The notes: generated from the letters alone by a model not told the origin. 64,000 nt of DNA from Thelonectria olida (GCA_020736575.1 JAGPYM010000036.1:186001-250000), one strand, 5' to 3'; positions 48,101 to 60,614 are shown, counted from the stretch's first letter. Numbers and translations are program-made.

Positions 48101-48485
48101 GATGAACGCTGGATACACCCAGGCTGAAGGTGTTGATGCATCGGCACCCCCTGACCAACGCTTCGTGGCTGTTCCCGTCACCAATTACCAGGGCCAATAT
48201 GGCCAGGCGTACTACGCGGCGTATGCCAACCCCGGTCTGCAGATGCAGACGTATGTTCCCGTTGCGGTGCCCTCCCATGGCATGACGTCGGTGGCCTATA
48301 TGCCTAATGGCATGTACGGCTTCACCAACGAGATGCCGATGGGGCAAGGCATGGTGATGCAGAACGGTATGCCTTATGGCTACCAGCTGCAGAACCTGCC
48401 TGCGGGGTACCAGCACCAGCACCAGCACTATGCTGGGGCTTTTGCTGGGCCTCAGGGCGAGGAGAACGACTGGTTCCAGCAGTAG
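45193..48485 (+). CDS. Two-RRM RNA-binding protein, interrupted by in-frame TAG
   Basis: Exons: 45193-45316, 45437-45627, 45702-45945, 46001-46071, 46134-47346 and 47398 onward. Exon 2 forms a degenerate RRM (TYLVCRKDNRDTSIGEACSL, IAKVEIMDE). Exons 3-5 form a clearer one, with RNP2 VFLGNLP and RNP1 GKYIYFAYVEF. A long Gln/Asn/Pro/Ser-rich disordered region follows. In exon 6 the frame meets TAG at 47844-47846, giving 763 aa. The same frame then stays open for 212 more codons, to TAG at 48483-48485, with coding-like sequence (LNYYLHVQSGRAIS, DLTCDRLRFYAAQRRAREAA, and a Gly/Met/Tyr/Gln-rich end). The downstream part is therefore probably a real C-terminus. The cause could be a nonsense mutation, readthrough, splicing out of the stop or an assembly error. 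RNA targets are unknown. Confidence 0.78.
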
Positions 48486-48977
48486 GGAACCGGGGCGGAT
48501 CGGTGGTTTTGGCCGGAGAGAGAGAGCGGGGAGGACGAGGACGGGTGCCGCTTTGCGGCGATTTCACATTTTTTGGCTGTTTTGTTTGAGTTATGTATAA
48601 TAAAAAAAAACCATCAAAGTGGATTTTCCACACCAATTTCTTGTTGACGTCTCCCTTGAAAGTGAGGTGGTGATCTGTGAGGCTGTACGAATATCTTGAA
48701 TTTGTTCGGTGAGGTGAGGTGGGGTCTGGTCTGGTTGGCTGTGGTTGACGGGGGTGGGGTAATTTCCAGAGCGCGCAGGCGCCTGCCTTCCGTTTTTTAC
48801 GGGGGACTTAGCTCAGTATCGCACCGTTCCATCCAATGTTTGCTGATCGCTTCACAGCGCGCCTGGAGCCACCACCAAATGAAGCGGATCGTTAGACACG
48901 TATCCGTACAGAGCGTCTGCTGCAATATTCTGAGCCCGAAATCAGCTTCGAACCCATCGCACTGATGTCTCGCAAAG
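48486..48977. other. Intergenic between RNA-binding protein and APC5
   Basis: About 0.5 kb in tandem orientation: a probable 3' UTR with an A-rich run (about 48596-48611) followed by the APC5 promoter. I see nothing else. Confidence 0.5.
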
Positions 48978-51431
48978 ATGACGCGCTATTTGAACCCGGC
49001 CAAGATATGCCTGCTCGCCCTGCTCGAGCTGTACGTCGCGGGGTCTGTACCAAGTGATGCAGTCCTGTCTGTGCTGTCATTCATCACCTCTCACCTCATG
49101 GGCCGCCCTCCGAGCAAAGATGCCTCGGACAAGACAGATCGCTGGGGAAGGGCCGAACGAACCGTCAGCCTCATCATCACCATCAAGGACTTTGAGAAGT
49201 TGCTTGCCAGCTACCCCTTCGCCTTGGGCATGCCAGGCCGAAGGCTGTGGGACAAGTTCCTGGCTGAGCTTTGGGAGATAAATTCGCTAGACGACCTGAA
49301 TGAATTCTTTGAGAATCTATCCATGATACTCTCACGCAGCAACGAAGAGCGCCAATCGCTCGAGGAACAAGGAGAAACCCGAGAAGAACAAGGCGTCAAG
49401 CTGTCACACGGCTCACCCTTTGGTCTTTTCGTCCGAAGAGCATGTGCTGAATACTACCGACTGCAGTTTCACGATGTTGCTGAACTGTGGAAGAACTTTG
49501 TTCGATATCGCCAACCCACAGCTCACTACATGAAGCGAAAGTTTCCCGACTTTGAACGGTTGAGCTTCGACAAGGTGCTGCTTATCGGCGAGAAGGAGGA
49601 CTGGGAACACAAGGGGGCCATGGAACTCGTCTCGGTCGTCTATGGAGATATGCTTACGGGGGACCACACCAGCACCCTCCCTGTCACCACAGACGACATT
49701 GAGGTTCTGCTGGAATTTCAGATAGGGCAGATGCAAAGTGAGCGAGCACTCTGGATTTCTGACCGTCCGCTAACACATGCCAGAATACGGAAACAGAATA
49801 CCCCTAGAGATTCGGCATCAGTTCCACGACCTACTAAATGACAGCCGGATCGTCCCTAGCCTTACACACTACCTCTCGTACGATGGCCATCACATCTAAC
49901 TCTCCTGCCTTTGCTAATAAACGCTAGTTTCCTCGACTCTTGGAGGGCAGGAGACTATCCCACAGCATTCGACTCCCTGCACCGATATTTCGACTACACC
50001 ATGCAAAACAGAGACCGCCTCTTCTACCAATACGCCCTGATGAACCTGGCAGTTCTGCAGGCTGACTTTGGCTGTCATAAGGAGGCCATCTCAGCCATGC
50101 TTGAAACCGTCACGACGGCAAGAGAGAACAAGGATATGACCTGCCTCAATTTTGCTCTGAATTGGCTTTACAACTATGGCCGAGCCCATCCATCCCTTGT
50201 CCGGGATCTAGAATCTAGCAGCTTACTCGGGACCGGCAAGGAAAGCCTTGCGTTCCTTCGCGTCAAAGCCAAGGAAACAGGCATGTGGACGCTTTGGAGT
50301 TCTGTCCTTCTGAGCGAAGCCAAGTTGGCCCTCGTCAACGGCGACAGCGTTGCCAAGTCGTGGGAATACATGGTCCGGAGCTCCCAAGTCATCATCGAAA
50401 AGAACATGAAGAACATGTTTGGCTCGCAGCTGTCGCTGGCTTCGGCCTTATGGGACCGGCTGGGGCTTTCTAGGCTGTCGACTATGATGTGCGAAATTTT
50501 CCTACGATGCCATGCCGAGTACTCCATCTTTGACGATGAGCTCAAGCTAACTTGCCGCACCGCTCTTTTACTACTAAGCCGCGGTAAATATGACGAGGCC
50601 TTGGATAAACTGGACTCGCTGCAGGGCAACTCACTGAGATCGTGGAAGCCCAACCAACATTGGCACAAGTACAGAGGCGTGGTCAGACTTAGACGATTTC
50701 TATATCACAACGACCTCGACGGAGCAGAGCAACTTCTCTCTCAGATCTTGCAATCCAAGATGGATGATCTTGACCCTGAGATGACCTTCCTGTTCGACAC
50801 GCTCGAGATAGATTACCTCACTCGCAGAGGCGATCTGCAGGCAGCCTCTGCCAAGATCGACGACATGATGTCGATGCTGCAGGACGGAAAGAAGGACGTG
50901 GCTTGCAGGGTCCGGCTTCTCCTGCTGAAAGCTGCGCTTTTGGACAAATGCGGACGTCCGCAGAGAGCCTTCACCACGGCCATGCGGGCGGCTAGTATTT
51001 CCTGGAGAGCCCGTCTCATGCCATCGCTCTGGAACGCTGTGGGCGCCGTTGCAAATATTCTCGTCTCCCTGGGCGAATTCGAGGCGGCATCTCACTTACT
51101 TCTAGCCATCATTCCACGCTCTCTTGAGTGTGACGGAGTCGCCATCACGGCGCAACTGTACGTCTACCTCGCTGACGCAAATATGGGGCTCGCGGGAAAC
51201 CAGGAGCCCAATTCGACAAATCGCAAAGAGTTCATGACCAAGGCTCTCAGCGCAGTGCAGAGGGCATTCGACCACTACTCTGACCTCGAAGATATCCAGC
51301 AGCAGTGTCAGTTGATGGCGAAGAAGGCCATGATTATGAAGGTATCTGGGGACGTGGAGCTGGCTGCAGACTATGCGGCAAAGTATGTGGAGCTACGGGG
51401 AAAGGCCGAAGCCTATCGATCGGGAGGATAA
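48978..51431 (+). CDS. APC5: Anaphase-promoting complex subunit 5 (APC5)
   Basis: Three exons: 48978-49737, 49784-49877 and 49928-51431, giving 785 aa. Introns are 46 and 50 bp (GTGAGC...GCCAG, GTACGA...CGCTAG). The start MTRYLNPAKICLLALLELY is the family's N-terminal helix. The ANAPC5 domain spans the second half of the N-terminal region through FLDSWRAGDYPTAFDSLHRYFDY and YQYALMNLAVLQADFGCHKE, followed by TPR-like helices to the end (for example AFTTAMRAASISWRARLMPS and LGEFEAASHLLLAI). APC5 is a scaffold subunit of the nuclear E3 ligase APC/C that drives sister-chromatid separation and mitotic exit. Length and motif order are normal for filamentous fungi. It converges on CIA30. Confidence 0.92.
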
Positions 51432-51746
51432 TGGTGATGATGAACGGACATGACAAGTGCAAGAAATAAGAGATCAGAAGTATGGTAAGCAACCAACTAC
51501 ATAGATGGACAAAGCATAACCTCATTTTTTTCGCCCCGTCTTCATTTGCCTGGAAAGACCTGCTCTTATTTATACAAAAGACGGGTGGGATGGTACCTCA
51601 ACAGGTCCAGAGAATCTCCCTTCATCATCTTTGATGAGTCGGAACACGCTCAATAGATCCATTCTTCATGTCAACCTTGAAATCACTTCCCAATACACAG
51701 AATAAGTCAGGCGATGTCTCGCAGCCCCGGCGTCACGGCTTCCTCT

Positions 51747-52586
51747 CTACCATCTGATCCTCTCGCCCTTGCGGTTCCTCAGCTCACCCACCTCCGAGTG
51801 CTCCGCCACTTCTGCCTCGCTCGCGTCATTCGTCGCCCAGACCTTCTCAATGCATAGCTCAAATGGCCCCTCGGTCCGGTCCGTTAAGCCTACGCCCACG
51901 GTCAGCACCTTTTGGCGTAGCATTTCTGTCTGCGGTTCCACGACGAAGCCGTGGTTGGTGCGCACAAAGTCATTCCACTTGACGAGCACCGTCTCCCACT
52001 CGCCGGCGCGCTTGGGGAACAGGCGGTGCTGGTGTAGGTCCGAGGGCTCGACGCTCTCGGTCTGGATATTGATGAAGTAGGCCCGGCCGTCTGACTTGAC
52101 TCGCATGGCGAGGTAAATGTAGGGGTCAATGTCCCATAAGGATCGGCCGAAGACGTTGGGACGTTGGTCGGGGGTTCGGAAGCCAGCGAAGCCGGTTCTT
52201 TCGACCTTGGGGCGGTCGGCGGGGAGGCGGGTAGAGATATTTCCGCAGAAGCGGGCGTAGGATGATGGAGCTGTCGAGGAGGTGGAGGAGGTATCGGTCT
52301 TCTTGTCTGGCGTTATCAGGTCGAGATTGGACTCGGAAAAGCCGCCAATGGTCTTGTCAGACATTCGGATGCAGTCTTGAACTGCGTCAGGAGTGTTAAA
52401 GTCGTAGAGTGGTCGAGGAGCGGTTGCGCCTTTGATAGCTTCAAAGGTCACGGCTGTGGCATAATCAGCAATGCGCCGAGCGGACGGGGCGGGCAGGAGT
52501 TAGGTACCAATCTGCGTCCTACGCCTCAGCTCTTCCATGCTTCGGCCGAGGAAGCCTTTGGAGAGGAGGAATTGTGTGGCCCTCAT
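51747..52586 (-). CDS. CIA30: Complex I intermediate-associated protein 30 (CIA30)
   Basis: Two exons, 52586-52508 and 52453-51747, with a 54-bp intron (GTACCT...CCACAG), giving 261 aa. The first exon encodes MRATQFLLSKGFLGRSMEEL, a basic mitochondrial targeting-type N-terminus. The CIA30 domain follows: PLYDFNTPDAV, MSDKTIGGFSESNL, YARFCGNIST, YIYLAMRVKSDGRAYFINIQ and TVGVGLTDRTEGPFELCIEK. The protein is an assembly factor for the membrane arm of respiratory complex I (human counterpart NDUFAF1), acting in mitochondria. The start is supported by intron phase and by the conserved position of this short first exon. It is divergent from the NVJ2-like gene across about 650 bp. Confidence 0.93.
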
Positions 52587-53233
52587 GGCGGGCAGATATG
52601 GACGCAGGAAGTGAGGTTGGCGGGTCGGATGGGAAAGCAAGGTTGGGGACAAGCAGTTGCGCAGAGCCGAATTGGCTCACCAATGTTCAATAGACATTGG
52701 TTTTGGGGACGGAATAGAAGTGCAGTGTTTGCACTTGCGTCTGGTCCCGAATCTCGGAGGCAAGCTAATCGTTTGGGTGTTTTGTGAGGTTCGATGATGA
52801 TGGAGCTCCAACGCCGATTCTTTCCATGAAGGTGAGAATTCGCACGTGCAAGCCTGTGCGAGATTCCGCCAACGTGCCCCACTATCTCGAGTAAGGTAAC
52901 CTGGACTCCTCGCCTTGGGGCAGCAAGCTTGACCATCCATGGGGGAGGGGCCAATCACATGACGTAGCTTCCTCCACGCGCTTACACCTGGCCTCGCTCG
53001 AAGCTTGTGGTGTCGCCGCCATCTCAACCACTTGACTTGGTACGGTCCCATGATCAACCGCACGACGATGAAAACACTTCGGATACGGCATTGAACTCGA
53101 CTTCTTTTCCTCCGATGCTGTTCTTCCACCCCATTTCCTCCAGCTAGCAAGCATCCGGGCCATACACGGAGAAGCTGAAGTTGTTGCGCCGTGACCGCCC
53201 GCCGTGGACCCGCCCGCTCCGGGCTTCGCCATC
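52587..53233. promoter_or_regulatory. Divergent CIA30/NVJ2-like promoter region
   Basis: A 647-bp interval between two divergent start codons, so both promoters must lie here. No specific motif is claimed. Confidence 0.5.
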
Positions 53234-56200
53234 ATGGCTAGCTGGACTTCTCTTCTTGTCGCCTATGTTGTAGGCGGCATCACGTTCATTCCTCTTGTTA
53301 TAATCTCTGTCCTCGCACTGGGTTTCTATGCACTTCCTGAAAGAAGCCAGATCGACTCCCAAGATACCGATGATATCGTCTTACCCGGCGACGACACCGA
53401 AGCCCTCGACGCTGCAAAAAAGGCCCCCAAAGAAGAACACAAACCTCGACGAAATAGCGATCTCGATGTTGCTGCCGGATACTTTGCCGTGTGTCGTGAA
53501 TACACGCCTATGGGAATCAACGCAAAGCCCATCGAGCGTCCCACCCCGGTCGGTTCGACTACCGTGGCCTCCCCAAGCCCCAGCGTCTACCAGACCATGT
53601 ACCGAAGCATCTTCGAGAGGAAGGCTGTCCCTGGTCCTATAGACAATAACAGCAACACTTCTAGCCAGAGGCCCAAGAGAGCGGGAAATGTTTTCTATGT
53701 TGTTCTGAGGTCAGTTGATCCAAACCCACCAGCTCTCAACAGATTTAGCAGCTGACCGATCGTAGGCACGGCCACCTTATGCTCTTCGACGACGACGAGC
53801 AAGTTGAGGTTCGACACGTCATTTCTCTAGCACACCACGAAATCAGTATATACTCGGGTGGAGGCAAGACACTTGAGGGCGAGCTGTTCATAAAGCGAAA
53901 CGCTCTGTGCTTGACTCGGAAACAGGGCGTACCCGATCTCGGCCCTGACAGCATGGTCTCCAAACCATTCTATCTCTTCTCCGAAAACTGTTCGGCCAAG
54001 GAGGACTTTTATTTCGCCTTGCTCAAGAATCAAGAGCAAACCTTTGGCGGCAACGACCACGCCCCTAAGCCCATGACTTTTGATGTTAAGAACATCATTT
54101 CCCTAGTGCAGAGGCTTCACTCGACCGAAGACAACGTCCATTCCAGGTGGATCAACGCCCTTCTTGGCAGAGTCTTTCTAGGCATATACAAAACGCACGA
54201 TCTGGAGAACTTCATCCGCGAAAAGCTTACCATCAAGATTTCCCGCGTTAAGCGGCCATCGTTCCTCACCAACATTACCATTCGGGAAGTGAACACTGGC
54301 GACGCAGCCCCGTACTTTACCAACCTCAAATTGAGAGATTTGACCGTGGAAGGCGAGTGCATCGTGGAGACCGACGTCAAATACACAGGCAATTTCCGCC
54401 TTGAAGTCGCAGCCACGGTCAAGATCGACCTCGGCACCAGGTTCAAAGCCCGTGAGGTGAACCTCGTGCTTGCGGTCGTGATCAGACGAGCAGAGGGTCA
54501 CATGCTCTTCAAGATTAAGCCACCACCCAGCAATCGTGTATGGTTCGCGTTTCAAAGCATGCCCAAGATGGAGATGTCTATTGAGCCCATTGTCAGCTCT
54601 AGACAGATTACTTACACAGTCATCCTCCGACAAATCGAGAACCGTATCAAGGAAGTAATTGCGGAGACATTTGTCTTGCCATTCTGGGACGATGTTCCAT
54701 TCTTCAGGACCGAGCACAAGACCTGGCGAGGAGGCATATTTGAAGGCGATAACGCCACTGTTCCCTGCGAAGAGGCAGTGCTCGCGGCAGCCCAAACCGC
54801 CACCGAAGCCCCTCCTCCTGCTGCTGTTCAGTCAGTCGAGGAGGCTGATGATGCGACCGAGGACACACGACCTCTGGAAAAGAGTTTTACTGTCCCAAGC
54901 GTAGAACCGCAGCCGGCTTCGACAGGGCTTTTCGGGCGGAGACTGAGCAGGGCTGCATCTACCTCACCCATGCCCGCTTCTACGACGAGTATTGACATTA
55001 AGCCCGTTACTTCTAGTCCCACACTTTCGCCCAAGATCACCAAAAAATCCATGGAGCCTGTCGTGGGGACTGATGCGGCACATGCTGATATTTTCAGACC
55101 GTCAACGTCACCCCCAGATCACGCAACTAGCTATATGGCCGCACTTCATTCACGTTCCCAGGAAGCCATTCCTCGGCCCAATACGGCGGAGTTGCCTCCC
55201 AAACCGTCGTCGGCTTCACAGCATTCCAGCGGCTCATCGTCTTCGTCTAAAGAAGCTACAGAAGCCGAAGGGCAGGATGATACACCGAACAAGACATTGG
55301 GACCTGCCCCTATGGGCCGTCGTAACACGACATCATCCACTGGTTCAGGAAGCTTTACGGAAGACAAAGGTGTGGCATCATCCGCTGCTTCAACGAAGGA
55401 CTCGCTCAAGAGCCAAACGGGTTCGCTTGGAAAGAGCTTCTTTTCGCGACGAGATGACTCGGAGCTCTCCGTTTCCGAATCGGTGAACAGCGACTCATCC
55501 CAGAAGCGTAATACACTGGCAGCTGTTACGAACGCCGCCTTGCAAGCAAAACAATGGGGGTGGAACGCTATCCAACGACAAAAGGAAGCTCGTCAGGAGG
55601 CTCGTCGACAAGCGGAACAGGCAGAGAATGCATCACACGTGGATCTCAGTCAACCCATGGGTCGCGGCCAGCCATTGCCCCCTCCCGGCACTCCTCTTCC
55701 CAGACCAACCAACGGAATGACTAAAATCTCGGGTCCATCTCATCATGTCCCAGCAAGAAAACCTGTCGGCACTGAGGCGCCGGCCCGGGCGTCGGCTGAA
55801 TCACTCGAATCCCACCACGATAATCGATCTGCGCCGCTAATTACAATGCCCCCTCGAAGGCGACGCGGTCAAAGCCACGACTTTGGTGCCATGCCAGAAG
55901 TGAGCGAAGGACAGAACATACTGGTTGTCGCCGCACCGGACGATTCTCAGCCAAATACACCAAATACACCGCTGGCAGAGGAACGGCCGAGTACACTGGC
56001 GGCAGAGCAACCGAAGGAGCCGAAGGCGCAACCGAAGGCACAAACTTGGACTAGCGAGACCAGCGATGAGAAGACCTTGGTGACAAGCCAGTCTTCCCAT
56101 CAGGCGTCAACGCCGAACGGAGACGAGGTTCCCACGACTAAACCTGAAATCAGAGCCGAACCTAAGGCGGAATCCAAACTCGACAGCCCGGTATCTGCCT

Positions 56201-56328
56201 TGCCAGTCTCCTCTGCGCCTGAAGAGGAGGAAGACGATGACGATTACTCAGGATGGATGGACAACGATGTACTCGACGTGGAAATTCAGGAGCCTACCCC
56301 AACCCCTATTGCACAAGAAGTAAAATAG
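53234..56328 (+). CDS. NVJ2/TEX2-like PH-SMP lipid-transfer protein
   Basis: Two exons, 53234-53709 and 53766-56328, with a 56-bp intron (GTCAGT...ATCGTAG), giving 1012 aa. An N-terminal membrane segment (VVGGITFIPLVIISVLALGF, about residues 12-31) would anchor the protein. A PH-type domain follows (FYVVLRHGHLMLFDDDEQVE to KPFYLFSENCSAKEDFYFA). Then comes an SMP domain: RWINALLGRVFLGIYKT, LTNITIREVNTGDAAPYF, ITYTVILRQIENRIKEV and FVLPFWDDVPFF. The last 500 residues are Ser/Pro/Glu-rich and disordered. Yeast Nvj2 works at ER-vacuole and ER-Golgi contacts and carries ceramide. The same domain order supports a contact-site lipid-transfer role here. Length is typical for filamentous fungi. Confidence 0.88.
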
Positions 56329-56837
56329 TGGAAGGTCACAAACATACTGATGGTGCTTGTTTTATAATTTTGGGAATGGAGTTCTTTTGGCACGGCACAT
56401 TCATGTTCGGGTACACACGGTCCTGAGAAGACATACACGACGACATGCCTGTTCTTGCTTTTCCTGGGAATACATACCACAAGACTTGGTCGGCGTTTTA
56501 ATTGTAGGGATTTCTGTAGACGGGTAGGTGTAGATCGAGTAAGGGAAAGAGAGAGCAGTATTCCTTGTCGAGCAACTTTCAGCTACACCTTTGAGTGTTC
56601 CTGATCTCAATGCTCCCCTCGCCCCTCTCTCCTGATATTCGTAGTATGTTATTCAACAGTGTTAGTGCCAGGTTCTCTTTGATTAAGTAGAACTTGCAAT
56701 CAATTCCGGCTGTGTTTCTCTAATACTCAATTCCGTTTGGCTCGACTGATGGCCGAAGAGGAAGCAGATTTCTCTGATGATCACTCTGTTGGCACAACGC
56801 TTATTGCATGCTCATAACGACGCTGGGATCTCTTCTA
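56329..56837. other. Convergent 3' flanks of NVJ2-like and APN2
   Basis: About 0.5 kb of AT-richer sequence. I see no gene, and in particular no HMG-box or alpha-box remnant of a mating-type gene. Confidence 0.55.
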
Positions 56838-59072
56838 CTATGACCCAGTCCAGTCACTGCTCCAGATGAATGTACCACACCGCCATTCTGTCCCTTTCTC
56901 CTTCTCGCCCGAGGGACCAAGCGGTCGTGGGCAGATGTAGAAAGAGCGTCCTAGGTCCCAAGTTAGCCCATATATGTAGCGTTGTACAGAGAAGTGTTGC
57001 GGGAGATTAGTGTGCGCGAGTGCTTGCGTAGGATAGTCACGACGACGGGATGGCGTGACGGCGCGAAAACGACTGGAATGAAGGTGAAACAAGATAGATA
57101 GACACGGGTACTTACCACAGTTGACTCCCGGCTTCTTGGTGGTGAGGCTGATGCACGGCTCGTTGTGCTCGCATCGAGGCGCCACTCGCTTGCTGAGGAG
57201 CTTCGACCAGGACTCCTTGGCTTCGATAGGGTCGAAAACCCGTTCGGATTCGTCCACCTTTGCTTTCTTTGGCGGGTGTTCTTCTCGAACAGTGCTGGAC
57301 CCAAGCGAAGCCTGTCTCGGTGAGGGGATTGACTTAGGCGTTGATGAGGCTGGTGGTTGCTCTGGTTGAGACGCAGGGACTTTCGGTTTGAAAAATCCTT
57401 GGAGGGTTCGTTGACCAGGGGCTGCTTTGTTCTTCGCTTCGCCCGAGTTTGAGGATGATTTGCTCCGCTTGAAAGAACGTGACGGCGCCTTGTCGGGCGT
57501 ATCCGCGAGTCGCTTCGGGATAGACTGAAAGGCTGGCTTGTTGGATGCCGAGCCGGGAACAGTTCGATCTTGACTCGGCTCATCAGGAGCACCGTTCTGA
57601 GACCCTGAGCGTTCGCTGTCACTCTCCGCTGGTGCTTGGTGGTTGCTAAAACTGTCGCTTGGCTTGCCGCTCGGCGGTTTCGTGGATGCATCTCTGCTCT
57701 GCGTGGTTGGGTTGACTTTCTTTGTGAACATGTCTCGAATGCTCTGTCGTCGATCGAATTCTGGTATCAGCCTCGCAGACAAAGGGAGCAGATCCTTTGG
57801 CGCCCACTCGCGAAGGCGTCGCTGATCCTTAAACACACCTGGAGGATTCATAAGCTCCGATAGCGCATGCTCTTGACCAGCCCTCGCTACTTTGTCTGCG
57901 AAAGTTGCGAACACTGGGCAGTGATCAGATCCCATCAGACCCTCTTGGATATCAGAAGACGTGACCCAGTCCTTGATGCCGTCAGTGCACAAGACGTAGT
58001 CGATTCGACTGCCGTTGTTTGCAGGCCGTGTGTTCCGTTTTGTGTCCCAGCATGTATTCATTCCTTCTCTCGTGGGGTGGAAGTATCGACATAGATCCCA
58101 GAGCACAGGATTCTCTCGACCTTCGTCCCGTGGCCCAATAATGGTTCCCTCGAACACAAGGTGGTTGAACAACCGACGAGAAGGCGAACTTATCCAGTCT
58201 TCAGCGCTGATGCCTTCTTTTCGTAGCGTCTCAGCCACGTTGGTGGAGTCGATTTCAGAGCGGGAGATGTTCAGATCTCCAGTAAGAATCACTTGTTTTC
58301 CTTCTGACACCAGGTTTCTGATTCGTACATCTAATGCCTGGAGGAAGCCGAGCCGGAACTCAACCCGGGACTCATCGCGGTTAGCTGGACTGTAAACGCC
58401 CAGCAGCACAAAGGCGGGAAATTCGAGAATAACGCAGCGGCCTTCAGAATCGAGAGTCGCTTCATCAATGGCGTCATCTAATTGACCAGGGCGCGGGTAG
58501 CCACCGATTCGTTGTTCCAGGGGAAGATCGCGGTATCTTGTCGTGGACTTTGGAGCTGTCAAAACACCAGTGATCCCTTCCTCGGCTTTTATGGGCGCAC
58601 ATGTACTGTTTCGGGTATAGATGGCAACTCCAGAGTATCCTACAGAGGTGGATTAGCTCGCCATAAAAGAAAAAAGCCGATGCGTGTACCTTTTTTATGC
58701 TTTGGTAGGCTGAAGAAGACATCCCAGCCAGGCACAAGAACCATGTCATCTCGCAAGTCCTTCCTCTGAATCTTTGTTTCTTGCATAACGACGATATCTG
58801 CTTCAAGAATATCGAACATGGCCTGATGCTGAAGTCAGCATAGAATCGAGAGTTGATCGAGAGAGGTGACGGACTTGGAATGTTCGCTTTTCCCTCCATG
58901 GCTGATACCCAAAAGGGTTTCTGGACGCAATCAGCTTCAATGACGAATATCTTTACAGAATCTCAATACAGACCTGATGCCATTCACTAGAGATGTTTAT
59001 TAGTTGGCCATTTCTGAAATGGAAGGGAAGACATGAATGACTACCGTTCCAAGTGGTGATGCGGAAAGGCAT
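56838..59072 (-). CDS. APN2: AP endonuclease 2 (APN2)
   Basis: Six exons: 59072-59045, 58986-58974, 58920-58875, 58822-58690, 58639-57116 and 56950-56838, giving 618 aa. The spliced start reads MPFRITTWNVNGIRNPFGYQ; exon 2 is a 13-nt microexon. The exonuclease III fold is complete: LEADIVVMQETKIQ (metal-binding Glu), GYSGVAIYTR, FVLLGVYSPANRDESR, ILTGDLNISRSEID, SRIDYVLCTDG and MGSDHCPV (catalytic Asp-His). A disordered linker with a PCNA-interaction-like QRTLQGFFKPK follows, then a C-terminal GRF zinc finger (RCEHNEPC...NCGRSFYICPRP...WRCGTFIW). The protein repairs abasic sites and 3' blocks in the nucleus. The last intron (165 bp) splits the GRF finger. APN2 is a classic neighbour of the MAT locus. 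Confidence 0.94.
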
Positions 59073-59535
59073 CTCTTCTCAACCGAAGCAACGTAAGTAA
59101 GTGCGACAAAGTAAAGACACGATAGTAGGAGCCTTCTTTCGCCTCCTATGCATATTATTACGCATCAAGAAGTGAAACAACGTGGTAATTAGGGTCTGGC
59201 TTTGCTCTTCTCATCTAGTGCTTGCGTGCGCTTCGGCAAGTCTTAGCTAAGGAGTTCGCAGCCAAGTTAGCCACCGCAATCACGCTTCCGCATACAGTAG
59301 TAGTTGCGTTCTTGTGGCGGTGCATCATGGGTTCATTTCCACAGCACCGAGGGTGGCGGAACTCGGACTATCATTGACCCGCCAATCGAACCAGAATCTT
59401 TAGAAATTCTTCCCACGATGCCCTCACCCACTTAAAGCCCCGGCTTGAAGCTTGATAATGCGCCGCCGGTAACACCAGACCCCAAATTTGCCTTGAATAC
59501 GGCCGTTTCGATCTGCCACGCAGAACGCAGTCGCA
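59073..59535. promoter_or_regulatory. Divergent APN2/MBA1-like promoter region
   Basis: A 463-bp interval between two divergent start codons, so it must hold both promoters. No specific motif is claimed. Confidence 0.5.
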
Positions 59536-60614
59536 ATGTCCTCGTCCGCCGTCATGGGCCCATCGGCAGCCCGCCTCCTACGCCCCGGCGTTCCCTCGGC
59601 TTTGGCCCTTCAGAACTGTCTTGCGGGGACCGCCAGCATCCAATTCGTGCGGAGGGCCTCAATGCCTTCGCACGGGAAGATGACCCGCGAGATGAACAGG
59701 ATGACTCGCGAAGGGTCGAAGAGGACGGACGTTGAGAGCATGGCCAAGATTCAGAAGAGGGCCAACGACGAGTACTTCAAGTCTGGTGGTGGACCTCTCT
59801 TTCCTGGTGAGTGCCGCACAATGAACCAATTGATCCAATCGTGCACGAAAAAGACTAGAGAATATCAATTGGTGTGTGGAGGAGACTCTGCTAACTCGAT
59901 TCTTCCTTCTAAGGCACCTTCGTCTCCCTCCCAATCTCCGAATACCCTCGAAACCCCGTCCAGTTCCTCAAATACCAATGGTACCGCATATACCAATATG
60001 GAATCGAAAAGCTCTCCGTACTTCAATTCAAACTCGAGTCGATGCCCAATTGGACTACCCGCCCGAGGTGGAAGGCTTCCCGTGGCAAAATCTCCCCAAC
60101 CGCGAAGGCCATGTACACGGACATGCTCAATGCCTTTGCTGCAGGCGACAAGCTCGCCATCAACCAGCTCTGTCTAGGCAATTTTGCAAAGAAGCTCACC
60201 GCCGCCATCGACCGCCGCCCTTCAGACGTCATAACCAAGTTTGAGATTCTGAGCTTCGACAAGCGTCTATTCTACCCCCGCGTCATCGCCCACCAGGTGC
60301 ACAACGTGAACCCCAACGACAAGGAGATGTACACCGAGCAGGCTGTTGTCGCCATCCTCTCCACGCAAAAGGCCACCCGCCACGTCGCGAAGACGGGCGA
60401 GCTCATCACCGGCAGCACCCGCCTCCAGAAGAAGGTCGAGCACGTCGTCTTGTCCCGACAGGTCAGCAACAAGACGTACCAGTCGACTCCCTGGCGGATA
60501 TGGGGCACTGTGCCTGTTACGACGATGGAGCGGTACCTGGAGGAGCAGGTGTGGATTCAGCAGGAGCAGGCCAAGCGTGCCGGATGGGAGGGTCCTACGG
60601 GCAAGAAGAACTAA
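59536..60614 (+). CDS. MBA1/mL45-like mitochondrial ribosome-associated protein
   Basis: Two exons, 59536-59806 and 59914-60614, with a 107-bp intron (GTGAGT...TCTAAG), giving 323 aa. The N-terminus is rich in Ala, Ser, Leu and Arg with few acidic residues (SAARLLRPGVPSALALQ), as expected for a mitochondrial presequence. After the splice the mature part reads GTFVSLPISEYPRNPVQFLK and QWYRIYQYGIEKL. A Tim44-like fold follows: YTDMLNAFAAGDKLAINQLC, LTAAIDRR and KTYQSTPWRIWGTVPVTTME. In yeast Mba1 sits on the inner membrane at the mitoribosome exit tunnel and helps insert newly made proteins. The fold is well supported. Assignment to MBA1 over another Tim44-like mitoribosomal protein rests on overall resemblance. 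Confidence 0.78.
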
